Under the pieces are notes generated by a model. That model ran no database searches and had not been told where the DNA came from. It was given only the letters and a program-made list of their open reading frames with translations. 64,000 nucleotides of DNA from Diplolepis rosae (lineage: Eukaryota; Arthropoda; Insecta; Hymenoptera; Diplolepididae): NCBI GenBank assembly GCA_030998225.1, contig JAPYXD010000723.1, positions 24,755,501 through 24,819,500 on the forward strand, in the 5' to 3' direction. Of the stretch, positions 14,392-24,701 are shown one piece after another. Position numbers and translations under genes: made by a program. The stretch's first letter is position 1. Each line of letters starts with the position of its first letter.

Positions 14392-15410
14392 AATATTACA
14401 GATGATGTGAATTACACATTTTCTCAAAGTCACTGAATTTCTTTTTGAATTTAAGTGAAACAGGAAATTCAATTTACTTAAGGCTCTATCAGCCTTAAGG
14501 AACACATTCTCATCATGACACTCATGCTTCGCGCTCGATTTTCTGTATACATTTCAGTAACTTTTTAATAAATTACATGATTAAAATAATTTATTTTCTT
14601 CCAAATCTCTCAAAAAGGGAAAACAATCGTAGACTTTATTTAAGGAAACGATTTTGCAGAACAACGCTTATTTCGTATCTCACATATTTTGGTGAAAAAA
14701 TCGAATTTTTTTAATATTAAAAATCAAAACATAAAATATAAATCCTGTCCCGAAATGTCTTAATGAGAATTTGTAGACCTCATTTAGGCAAACAATTTTC
14801 CATCTAAACGATCTTTTTGCATCTCACATATTTTGTCTAAAGAATGGAATTTTTGAATTTTAATCGTATTTTTTGGAATTGAAACGAAAAATATATGTTT
14901 TATCAGAAACTGTGTCGATCAAAATTTGTAGATCTTTTTGAAACAAACAACTTTGTATTCTTACGTTTTTTTCGTATTTCACATATTATTGTTAAAAAAT
15001 TGAATTTTGGATTTTCAATAGTTTTTTTTTTTAATTAAAAAGAAAAATGTGCATCTTATGAAAAAATGTTTCAATTCAAATTTGTATGTCTTTATTTATT
15101 TAATAATATTGTAACATAACGTTTTTTCGTATCTCGTATAATTTAACTGGAAAATGGAATTTTGATATTGACTTTTTTCGAATTTGAATATGCTGTAGCA
15201 TTTCTAATTTTGATTTAATCAAAAAATGTTATTAGGATAATTTTTAGAGATTTATGAGCACTATCTAAAACCAGTATTGAAATTTTTGATTTTTTCAAAA
15301 AATTATTTTCAAAAACACAAAAGTAGGGCTCAATCCCTCAATTTTGATTGGATGTGGCTGGTTAACGAACTTGTCCTTACTTTTTCGGCTCCGATAAAGT
15401 GTACCAAAGC

Positions 15411-16048
15411 CATTGCCGGTCCCAAGCCCGGATGAGAAAGGCGGAGGGGGCACACAGACAGCAATATGACACAACACATTACAGCGACACTGAAAACAAC
15501 ACACCTAACAACCGAGAGAGCGTTTTGCGGGCGGGCAGGGTCTCGCCGAGGTTAATGCATGAGTCCAAGCACGGAGCAGACGCGTCCTGCAGCCCACCAA
15601 CGGTAGTAGCCGCAAGGACTCTGCCAGCAGTAGGGCTGTCGCCGTCAGGATGGCCGCCAAGGGAGCCTCATAGACAGGCTTTTCCCTAGTGATGGGCCTG
15701 CCGGGCGCACGTGCCACGACGGTTGTTCTACGACTTTCAAGCGCGTGAGGTCGCGGTGTGGAGCGAAAGCATCGGGGGACCTTGAACAGGTATCTTGATG
15801 CCGAATGAACGAGCACGGAGTGAATGCGGGGGGCCCCTTAATCGTGGTATCGCCCCAAATGCGTATGCGGCGATGACGCTGAACTTCCCGCGTGCGCTCT
15901 TGCGGTCACACCACAATCACATGCATGACACCGACACCTACACACACCAGAATGAATAACTAAGGGATCTATACAGGCGGGGGTAGCAGCCCTACTACGG
16001 TAGGGCTCCCATGATGGGCGAACCGTCTAAGACACGACGGTATTAGAT
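15411..16048 (+). other. 5' UTR of the R1-clade element
   Basis: About 640 bp of GC-rich sequence before the first ATG of ORF1. ORFs on both strands here (for example 15505-15816 minus) are composition artefacts. An internal promoter would be expected for this class, but none can be pinpointed by eye. Confidence 0.65.
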
Positions 16049-17356
16049 ATGAATTCTAAAAAAAATGAAGGAGATAAAGAGGTGAAGGCGCTAGATGCGC
16101 ATTCACACACTCCTCCAGGGGCTGAGGGATGGCAAGACGTCCTTCAGCTCCTGAAGGAGCAAAATGACAAAATGGAAAAACTAGCCAGGGCCCTCAGCGT
16201 TATCCAACAGGGTATGCTTCGTTAAAGACTCGGTGAACGAGGCAACTGAGGTGTTGAGCGGTATGCTCAACACCCACAAGTGCCTCCTGGAGAGCGGGTG
16301 AAAATCCAGAAGAAAATGGAATCTCACTCCGCTATGAGGAAATTGGGGATCTTTCAGAGACCACGTTCGGCGTCTCTAGGAGATACCCCAAAAAATCAGG
16401 TGATGGGGCAGAAGAGATCCGCACCCTCCCCCCCTCTGGAAAAAACTCCTAAGAGGGGAAAGGGTGCCTCTACGCCCTCTTATGCCCAGGTGGCCACGAG
16501 CCAGCCCCCAAATAAAGAAGGGGACTGGCATGTGGTCACAAAGAAAAGAAAAGAAAAAAAAAGGAGAAAAGGGCGGAGGAACCTGCCCAAAAAGCGCAGG
16601 GGATCACCGCCACTCCTAAGTCGAAGCGCTCCACGCCCGCCAGGTCGGGCGACGCCATCAAGGTGTCGGCGAAGGACGGCCAGTCCTACGCCGACATCTT
16701 GAGGGAAATGAAGGCGAAGGTCGACCCCCGGAAGGCAGGACTTGAGGTCCTGTCTATCCGGAGAACAAGGAAGGAAGAAGTCCTTCTGGTCCTCAAAAAG
16801 GGGGGAGACGTTTCGGCCTTCCGAAAGGAGCTCGACCTGGCGGTCGGGGAAAGGGCGCAAATTTTAGCCCTGGTCTCGACGAGGTCCCTCGAAATTAGGG
16901 ACCTCGACGAGACCGTTGAAAAAGAGGAGGTTGTGTCTGCCCTGTGCTTGGCACTGAGCAGACCGGTTTTTGAGGGGTCCTGCAGGCTCTTCACCCGCTT
17001 TGGCGGGGTGAGGACTGCAGTGATCCGCCTGGCTGAGGCAGACGCCGCGCGACTGCTTCAGCTAGGTAAACTGAGGATCGAGTGGGTCGCGTGCCGCATT
17101 CGCGGGCACGTGGAAGTCGCCCGCTGCTTCAGGTGCCTTGGGTACGGCCACGGGTCCCGGGGCTGCAGCAACCCCGACAGAAAAAACGTCTGTTGGAGAT
17201 GCGGCGCCACAGGGCACTTGGCCAGGAGTTGTAAGGCGCCACCAAGGTGCCTGACATGCATAGACAGGGGCGACAAAGATGTCGCCCATGTGTCAGGGAG
17301 CGGCTCCTATCCCGGTCTTCCGGGAAGAGCTTCGGAGGTTGAGAGGCAGAAATTGA
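16049..17356 (+). pseudogene. R1-clade ORF1 (gag-like) pseudogene
   Basis: ORF1 would coat the RNA in the retrotransposition particle. It starts at ATG 16049 and opens for 58 codons to TAA 16223. The coherent sequence then changes frame (VKDSVNEATEVLSGMLNTHK), changes again to a basic stretch (APSPPLEKTPKRGKGASTPS, VVTKKRKEKKRRKG), and again near the A-rich run at 16546-16565 (SAKDGQSYADILREMKAKVD). Three zinc knuckles close it: CFRCLGYGHGSRGC, CWRCGATGHLARSC and a partial CLTCIDRG. The natural C-terminus, PVFREELRRLRGRN and TGA at 17354-17356, is now one base out of frame. At least four indels break it. Confidence 0.85.
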
Positions 17357-20291
17357 AGTTCCTGCAGCTCAACCTCGGAAGGGGGAGGGATTCCCAGGAC
17401 CTCCTGATGCAGACTGCCAGGGAGAGGGGGGCCGATGTGCTGCTCATTAGTGAGCAGTACAAGTGGTCCGAAAACTCTGCTTGGTATCAGGATGCATCAA
17501 GGAGGGCCGTCATCCTTGTTTGTAACCCTGATTTGGGCGTCGGGGACTTCCTGGAGACCGATGCGGGGTTCGTTTGGGTGGGGGTGGCGGGTGTGCGTGT
17601 GTACAGCTGCTACTTCTCCCCCGGCGATCCCTTCGATGTCTTTGAGACCCAGATCCTCCTCCTTGAGGAAAGCCTCAGTGAGGACATCGGGCGATCCCTC
17701 ATAGGGGGTGACTTCAACAGTAAGTCGCCCGAGTGGGGTGAGGCCCGCCTAGATAGGAGGGGAATCTTGGTTGGCGAGATGATCACCTCGCTTCAAGGAT
17801 AAGCGACTGGTCGGTCCTCGAGGTAATAACCTTGAGTGACCACCGGTGCATCAAATTTAGTCTAGAACAAGGGTGTCAAGCGGTGGAAAAGGGTAGGGGC
17901 GGCGAAGGAAGGAGCCCCTCCTGGAACACGAGACGACTCAGCAGGGAAAGACTTCGCGAACACCTCGAAGAAACCAGGCTCATCGATGAGCTTGGTTGGG
18001 TCTGCCCTGCTGGGTCGTATGAAGCTGCTGTGCGCTCGGTGAGGCAGAAGGTGGTCGCGGCTTGTGACTACTCGATGCCTCGCCGTAAGCGCAGGCAAGC
18101 CAACGGTTCGATGTACTGGTGGAACGATCAGTTGACAGCCCTACGTCGAGAATTCCTCGCAGCGCGGCGAAAATTCACCCGTTCAAAGGGGGATGCTACG
18201 CTGCACGAGGCATGGAAAGGGGCAAAAACAGCTTTGAGGCGAGGCTTAAAGAAAAGCCGACTTCAATGCTGGAAAGACTTGATCGGTGAGGTCGAGAAGG
18301 ATCCATGGGGTCTCGCCTTCAAACTAGTCACCAATTGATTGGTGACTAGAAGAAAGACCCCGAGCCTGGATAATCCCGATCGAGTCAAGTACATTGTGCG
18401 AAGCTTGTTTCCACACGTGGAGCCGTTCCAAAGACAGGACCGAAGTTCTTGCGTGGTCCGGCGCGAAGAACTCTTCACTCTCGAAGAACTAAAGAGAGCG
18501 GGTGGAAGGCTTAATGCAAATACAGCGCCGGGTATCGACGGGGTGCCGAAGGAGATCCTCAAAGAGGTGATTGGGGCATACCCGGAGATCTTCCTAGAAG
18601 CCTTTAACTCCTGTCTTCGGGATGGGAGGTTCTTCGCAGATTGGAAGAAGCAGAGTTTGGCCCTGCTGAGGAAGGGCAACAAACCTCTAGGGGTTACCTC
18701 GTCGTATATACCAATATGCTTATTGGATACGATGGGGAAGCTTCTGGAGAAGTTGATTCTACAACGGCTTCAGGCTCTCTTGGTCGGGGAGAACGGGCTC
18801 TCGGAAAACCAGTTCGGATTCAGGAAAGGCAGGTCCACTGTGGACGCCATCCAAGCTGTGGTTAACATCGCCACAAATGCAAGAAAAGGAACTGGTAAGC
18901 GTAAGGGATTCTGTGCGTTGATTAGCATTGACATACGCAATGCGTTCAATACCGCGAGATGGGACATCTGCATCGAGGCGATGATGCGGAAAAAGGTTCC
19001 AGACTACCTGTTGCGAATGATGGATGACTATCTGAGCGACAGGTGGGTGATATACGAGGGCGACAAATGGTCTCTCAAAGAAGAGATGACATGTGGCGCT
19101 CCTCAAGGGTAGCGGGTGGGTCCACTCGTTTGGAACGTCATGTACGATGACTTTCTGCGCATGGACCTGCCTGCTGGAACGAGCATCGTCGGCTTCGCGG
19201 ATGACGCACTTGTCGTGTGCGCCGCTGACAACGTCAGAATCCTAGATCTGAGGATCAATGAAAGTCTATGGCGAGCGAAGCGCTGGTTGGATAGCAGAGG
19301 CCTTAAAATGGCCCCTGAGAAAACCGAGGCTTTGCTCGTTACGGACAGGAGATCCTTCCAATATCCGAGGATCGTTCTCGGAGAGCATGAAGTCGAGTGG
19401 AAAACAAGCATTAAGTACCTGGGGGTGCAGCTGGATCGTAGGCTTAGCTTTGGCGAACACCTAAAGATCGCAGCTGCCAAAGCCATCCAATGTGGAGCAA
19501 TCTTGGCCCGGCTTATGCCAAACATTGGTGGACCCACGGAAGCGAACACAACACTGGTGGCAAGCGTGGTCCATTCGAAGCTGCTTTATGCAGCTCCGGT
19601 CTGGGCCAATGCCTTGCAAAACCATGCTATCCAGAAGAAGATGTTCTCGGCGCAGAGACTTGTCGCGCTGAGAATAGTTTCGGCATATAGAACTATCTCG
19701 ATGAGCGCTGTGCTGGTCCTGGCGAGCGTCCCGCCAATAGATTTATTGGCGGAGGAAAGGCAGGAAACCTTTCAGCTTCGCAAGGAGCTTACCTACGCCG
19801 ACCTGCAGGAAATCACTCGCGCGAAGGAGGCCATCCGCAAGGATGGAAGGAGTAGACTCGTCGAGAAATGGCAGTTGAGATGGCATGGTTAGCAGACAGG
19901 GAGATGGACCTACCACCTGATCCCGGAGCTCGCCACCTGGCTGAACAGAAAGCACGGGGAAGTCGGCTTTTACTTGGCACAAGCGCTCTCGGGCCATGGC
20001 TGTTTTAACGCGTACCTGAGGCGCTTTAAGAAGAGAGACGAGGAGACGTGTTGCTACTGCGATTCCCCGGTGGATAACGCAGAGCACGCACTCTTCGTCT
20101 GCGCAAAATGGGGTGTGGCTAGGGAGGTCCTCGGTCAGGCGGTGGGTTCCGAACTTACTCCTGACACAATGGTCCCCCTCATGCTCCAGTCTGAACGGTT
20201 CTGGACGCTCATCGAGTCATTCGTCACACTTGTGATGAAGACGAGAGAACTTGATGGGCGTCGAGAGCGAAACAACGGGGAGGGCCAGTAG
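17345..20291 (+). pseudogene. R1-clade ORF2 (endonuclease-reverse transcriptase) pseudogene
   Basis: ORF2 nicks the target and reverse-transcribes the RNA there. The endonuclease begins LKFLQLNLGRGRDSQDLL, with ADVLLISEQYKW and GGDFNSKSPEWG (metal-binding E, D, N). At about 17800 a deletion with frameshift removes the endonuclease segment before ISDWSVLEVITLSDHRC. The frame then runs to 20291 with in-frame stops at 18336-18338, 19110-19112 and 19890-19892. Reverse transcriptase motifs include GIDGVPKEIL, NQFGFRKGRSTVDAI, SIDIRNAFN (motif A), GAPQG then stop (motif B) and GFADDALVVC (motif C catalytic pair). A C-terminal knuckle, CCYCDSPVDNAEHALFVC, follows. An intact R1-type ORF2 is about 1,000 residues. 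Confidence 0.9.
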
Positions 20292-20650
20292 AAATCGCTT
20301 CGGGGCCTGCACCCGCGGTCCCGCGTCTCGGGTAGACTTGACTGTCCGTGTCGTTCGGGGGAGGAATCTGTTTGTTTCTCCCCTGGGTGGCGCGGCTAGT
20401 CGGTTATCCTAGTGGGCGTGTGGCCGCGGGTGGAAGTTCCGACCGAACGGACGACGGAAGAGTCGTACGCGACTTTAATAGAACCAACCACCCGTGAAGT
20501 TTAAAGCCGAAATGCGGTTTCGCGGGTGGTGTATTGGTTCGAGACAGGGGGTTTTTTGGTTTTAACAGGTATGCCTAGACCCGTCCTGGGAGAGTCCTGT
20601 ACAACGTCTATAAAAGATTTTGCCATTTTTCCTCTTCACCAAAAAAAAAA
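20292..20650 (+). other. 3' UTR and A tail of the R1-clade element
   Basis: GC-rich sequence after the ORF2 stop, changing to AT-rich near 20560 and ending CACC plus ten A. The 3' UTR of this class is normally bound by the element's own reverse transcriptase to prime synthesis; that is family knowledge, not visible here. Confidence 0.75.
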
Positions 20651-20848
20651 GCTCAATTCAATCTGATAATTCTATCGAGAGTTATGCCGCACACGACCTC
20701 CAGACAGACAGACAGACAGACAGACACTTTCGTAAAAACCATTTTTTCTGACTCAGGGGGTCTCAAAACGTAAAGATTTGATGAAAATTTCGAAAGTCAT
20801 TTTTCACATAAAACTAATACCTTCTCATCCATGATGAGAATGTAAAAA

Positions 20849-21155
20849 TTCCATTTCTTAGCCTAAATATGTGATATGTTTATTGAACATATCTCAAACT
20901 GAAAAACAAATTAAGTGACTTTGAGAAAATGTGTGATTCATATCATCTGTAATATTATAAAATTGATTTGAGCTTCATTATCAAATTATAATAAATAAAC
21001 TTAAATGTATGCGAAGAGCATAAGACCGAGTGCTAAGCGCAACGTTCAAATATCCCGGAGCGCGAAGCGCGATGATTAAATAGCGTGCCCTAGGCGCGCT
21101 CAAACTTGCGAGCAAAGCGCGTCATGAGAATGTGCCCGCAAAGTGGGCAAATCTT
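20849..21155 (+). repeat. Family D fragment with hairpin edge
   Basis: Starts in the body (TTCCATTTCTTAGCC, ATATGTGATATG), passes the GCGC-rich subterminal zone, and ends GAGAATGTGCCCGCAAAGTG followed by GGCAAATCTTTTT. It abuts the fixed edge of the opposite-strand copy, so that copy probably inserted into this one, with the left part at 14318. Confidence 0.75.
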
Positions 21156-22349
21156 TTTATATGTAACAATGCAAACTGTGATAGCAGTGATCATAATGAT
21201 TTTATTATTCACTTAAAGTGCCATTCTAAAGATATTAAAATATTACACAAAATTATGTATAAAATTGTTTGGAGTATTCTAGAAGCATATAGAGTGTACT
21301 TGAAAACTCTACGTGCATGCTAGATTGCCTGTAGGAGTTCCTTGTGCCCATTTTATTACAGAATTTCTCTAAATATTTTATAGGAAATAGAGTTTATGTC
21401 ACTCAGACCATTAATTCATATATATATATATACTAATTTATTTTGTTATACTTTTGATCCTTTGACAAATTGTGTGGACTTGTTAGCTTAACTTTTGTCT
21501 TATTGTATTATAGGAAATATGGTTTGCTCTAAAGAAACTTAGAGAACAGAACCTCTGTTGAATAATTACTCGATCTGGCGAAATATAATAAGAGAATAAA
21601 AGAACATGTAAACAAATAGAGAGTTGTCATGAATACTCTGTACACGATCCACTGGAGTATGCAAATGAATCTCGTTATATACTATAGTACATGTATACGT
21701 AGTGGAATGCATGGAAAATTGGCTTTAAGTTTGATCTATATTCAGCTATATTCAGATAAATAAGGGTACTTTTTAAATCCAAAGAAAATAATAAATATTA
21801 ACATTTTTTTTTTTAAATTTTATACGCAGATTTCTTTAATACATAATTTCAAGAATGTATATTACAAATTGTGGCCCTGTCAATTTTTATAGATTTTTTC
21901 ACAGGCTTTCAAATGATTAAAACGATTTTTTTATAATTCAAAAAATTTGACCTTTCCTTTTTTAGATCTAAAATATATTTGACTATTTATAGAATTAAAT
22001 TATTTTCAGATTCTCATTATATTTATTTCAATACGGATTGCATATGTGATGATCAAAAGTTCACAACTAACAAATCTCGTGCAGAAAATGCTCTGTCTTG
22101 CCCCATTTAGAATATAAATCTGAGAAAGCCCTTGTCGGGATTCCTAGTTTATTAATTTTAATAATAAATATATATAGATATAATGTGACAATCATCGTGA
22201 AATACTTGTATAATAAGAATAGACCACATGAAACCAAAAATAACCAAACAAACAAAATTTTCCCATCTAGGGTTTAAAGGATAAAACTCCAATAAAATTT
22301 AAATTTAATATAAATAATATGCGAAATTAATTGCATCCAACGTAATAAA
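21156..22349. other. AT-rich sequence, nothing recognised
   Basis: About 1.2 kb with no supported gene. Short ORFs are low-complexity, and there is a TATATA run near 21418. Confidence 0.5.
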
Positions 22350-22390
22350 AAAAAACCAATACCTTCTCATCCATGATGAGAATGTAAAAA
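22350..22390 (-). repeat. Solo fixed edge of family D
   Basis: About 40 bp: CCAATACCTTCTCATCCATG then ATGAGAATGTAAAAA. It is only the terminal hairpin edge of family D and lies directly against the Penelope-type fragment. Confidence 0.75.
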
Positions 22391-22681
22391 ATATATATTG
22401 GACAAACCTGTAGATATTTACACACTAGATTACTTGAACATGCTAGATCAATAAAAAATAAAGATAACAAAACTCTACTTCCAGAATACGCTATTACTCA
22501 CAAGCAAAATTTTTATTTCAATAAAACAAAAATTTTAAATCTTAAAAATAATTTAAAAAAAAAAAGATTATATCTAGAAATGATCCATATTCAAAAAGAA
22601 GAACTTGCTATTAACTACAAAACAGATATAGAACACCTTAGTAGTATTTACCAAAATATCATTAAATTTATCAATAAGTAA
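22391..22681 (+). pseudogene. Penelope-like element, GIY-YIG endonuclease C-terminal fragment
   Basis: One frame is open for 96 codons to TAA 22679-22681 and has no ATG. It starts IYIGQTCRYLHTRLLEH, the YIG half of a GIY-YIG nuclease with its conserved arginine, followed by AITHKQNFYFNKTKILNLKN, RLYLEMIHIQKEELAINYKT (the catalytic glutamate would be in LEMIHI) and DIEHLSSIYQNIIKFI. This spacing is that of the C-terminal endonuclease of Penelope-like retroelements, which cuts the target for insertion. The reverse transcriptase and the GIY strand are missing; the copy is truncated at the junction with family D. A cellular GIY-YIG protein is less likely. Confidence 0.75.
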
Positions 22682-23904
22682 AGTTTTTATTAAATAATTA
22701 TTAATTCCCAAATATCTCTTAATTTTCATTACAAACACTATAAAAACTCTAAATTTCATTTCAAATTATACCACACTCTTAAGGCCTATTCACACCTCAT
22801 ACGCTTGCAAATTATGCAATACCTATGAACTTACTCTTACACTGAGAAAAAATACTGGGCATAGTTACGTGATATATGTAGTTGGAAATGTCATTAACTA
22901 CTTTTTGCGGTTGAACTCAAGTAATGGTTGACCCGTCAGTGTACGTACTAAAAGTGGTCGCCGTGACTAAGTAATGTAATCACAGCGACTATGCAATGTT
23001 GTCACAGTCACTATATGTAAGTGTCAAATATAAATTTATGTAAAATCAAATTCCTAAAATCAAATGCAGAAAATCACTACGTGGAACATTGTATTTTTCA
23101 TAGCGCCTCTTTTGAAAATCTTATTGTCTGTATCTGTAGAGCGGGTTGAAACTAAAAGTAGTAGGATTTAAAATCATAGTTTCGACCCGCTCGTCACATC
23201 AAATCAAATTCTCAAAAGAGTTGCTATCAATTGCTATGAAAAATAATATGCATTACTTGAAACAATACACAGCGGATTCAACGAGTGTGAAGTTTGCTGC
23301 ACTGGTTATAGCGACTACGTTATTCTAGCCATGAGAACTCAGCGTTTCAAGTTCTCACAGCGAGGTTTAAGGTTGTATGTAAAAAAAATCGATCTCTGGT
23401 AGATTTTTTTAAAAAAGGAGCTTAAATTATATTTAAATAGAATAATTATTTATATGCTAAATTAATTTCAAATTTTTCAACCGTACCGATGCAGAGACAA
23501 TTAATGTCAAAGTTGACTATTTTAACACGTAATTCATGGGCAACGCATAGGCATTCTCCACATTTTAATTTGTAGTAATTAAACGCTCTGGTAGAGAAAT
23601 TAAAAAAATGTCGGTGTTTGTGCTGCTTGAAAATATAAATTTTTGAAAAAAACATCAAATCAATCCACCGTGCAGATTTATAGGTAATCTAATTTAGAAC
23701 ATTTAAATTTCAGTCACTATTAAACAGATAAACGTAACAGTATCGCGACCCGGCAACACTGTTCCCTTTCTTCAGCTTGTCTGCTGTAGGTCTCGACACA
23801 CACACACACACACACACACACATGAAATTTTTTCAAATCAGCATAGCTCGACGGCGCCCCACGGAACTCTACTATTTGTACGGGGATGGGACTTACATTC
23901 AACC
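22682..23904. other. AT-rich sequence with a CA microsatellite
   Basis: No gene seen. At 22850 the motif TACACTGAGAAAAA recurs near 41964 and, in variant form, near 39107, and may be a TIR end, but no mate was found. ORFs at 23146-23328 and 23446-23658 are unrecognised. Confidence 0.45.
23796..23822. repeat. (CA)n microsatellite
   Basis: About 13 uninterrupted CA units. Confidence 0.95.
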
Positions 23905-24002
23905 TTAAGGTAGTACGATCACGAAAATTAGACCCAGGCAAAAATAGATAATTTTGCTTTCAAGAATAGCAATATCATCATTGAAGGGCTAATTTGAAAG
24001 AA

Positions 24003-24621
24003 AATAGTATATTACGTGCCTAGGCACACAATGAGGGTTATTGCGTGACGAGCGACAATGCTCGCAGGAGATCGAAGCCAAGGCGTAGTCGAGTCGTAGG
24101 TGAGGCGTAGCCGGTGCGTAGTCAAGGCGCAGCCGAGACGAAGCCGAGACAAAGCCGACACGCGATCAGTCCTGCGAGCATTGTCGTGAGTCTCGCTATT
24201 TCCCGAATTGTATGCATTGGCACGTATTCTATTTTATGTGACTTTGGTGCGGATACGAGTTTTTATGCGTACACTCGAATCTAATCTAGTATTTTAGTTG
24301 TTTGCGGCGCTAGTCATTACACTTGATATGTCACGACTAGTCCTGGCCATTTTGATTTTATCGATCTTGTTTAGTAGTAATGGATTCTAATAGACGCATG
24401 CGCAGTTCAAATGCACAAGGCTTTGCCAGTAAGGTGCTAACCCTGTACGAAGAAGAAGTGAGAAGAAGAAGAATAAGAAAAAGATTGCGTTCCGCTGTAA
24501 GACTATATGGGCTCACGCAGTTCAAATTTTACATTTTATTCCTCTGTAACGGAATACACAACATTCCGTTACTCTCAGCTGTAACGGAAAAACGAGTTTC
24601 CGTGCCTGAGGCACATAATAG
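24003..24621. mobile_element. 620-bp element with CCTAGG ends, unit A
   Basis: Begins GTATATTACGTGCCTAGGCA and ends CCGTGCCTGAGGCACATAAT. It contains an 11-12-bp minisatellite (GCGTAGCCGAG and GACAAAGCCGA variants) at 24080-24160. A short ORF at 24380 encodes GFASKVLTLYEEEVRRRRIR, an acidic-then-arginine-rich start reminiscent of PIF/Harbinger transposases; that comparison is weak. Confidence 0.65.
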
Positions 24622-24701
24622 TATATTATGTGCCTAGGCACACAATGAGGGTGATTGCGTGACGAGCGACAATGTTCGTAGGAGATCGAAGCCAAGCCGT
24701 A

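Larger units (their letters stand above)
15411..20650 (+). mobile_element. R1-clade non-LTR retrotransposon, nearly full length, inactive
   Basis: A GC-rich 5.24-kb block with 5' UTR, gag-like ORF1, ORF2 (endonuclease, reverse transcriptase, C-terminal zinc knuckle), 3' UTR and a 10-nt A tail at 20641-20650. The 5' end reads CATTGCCGGTCCCAAGCCCG. The target in family D reads ACCAAAGCTCAATTC; the left flank ends ACCAAAGC and the right flank after the tail starts GCTCAATTC, giving a short duplication (about AAAGC). R1 itself targets 28S rDNA; this copy sits in a dispersed repeat. Several frameshifts and nonsense codons make it inactive. Confidence 0.9.
14392..20848 (-). repeat. Dispersed family D copy, split by an R1-clade LINE
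   Basis: The family D body, with the internal hairpin CTTAAGGCTCTATCAGCCTTAAG-type block near 14480-14502, the four degenerate ~150-bp units, and the TTACTTTTTCGGCTCCGATA block, is interrupted after 15410. It resumes at 20651 (GCTCAATTCAATCTGATAAT) and ends at the fixed edge at 20848. Uninterrupted copies, for example near 42227, read straight through this point, so the LINE insertion site is proven within the window. Confidence 0.85.

Noticed and set aside
15505..15816. 103-residue minus ORF in GC-rich DNA
   Set aside because: Lies in the LINE 5' UTR; explained by base composition.
16480..16860. 126-residue minus ORF opposite the LINE ORF1
   Set aside because: Antisense shadow of the gag coding region; the plus strand has zinc knuckles and this does not.
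20690..20730. GACA repeat as a possible CRISPR-like or satellite array
   Set aside because: It is a short microsatellite found at the same place in every family D copy.
23720..23941. Minus ORF with a CVCVCV run
   Set aside because: Translation of the CA microsatellite.
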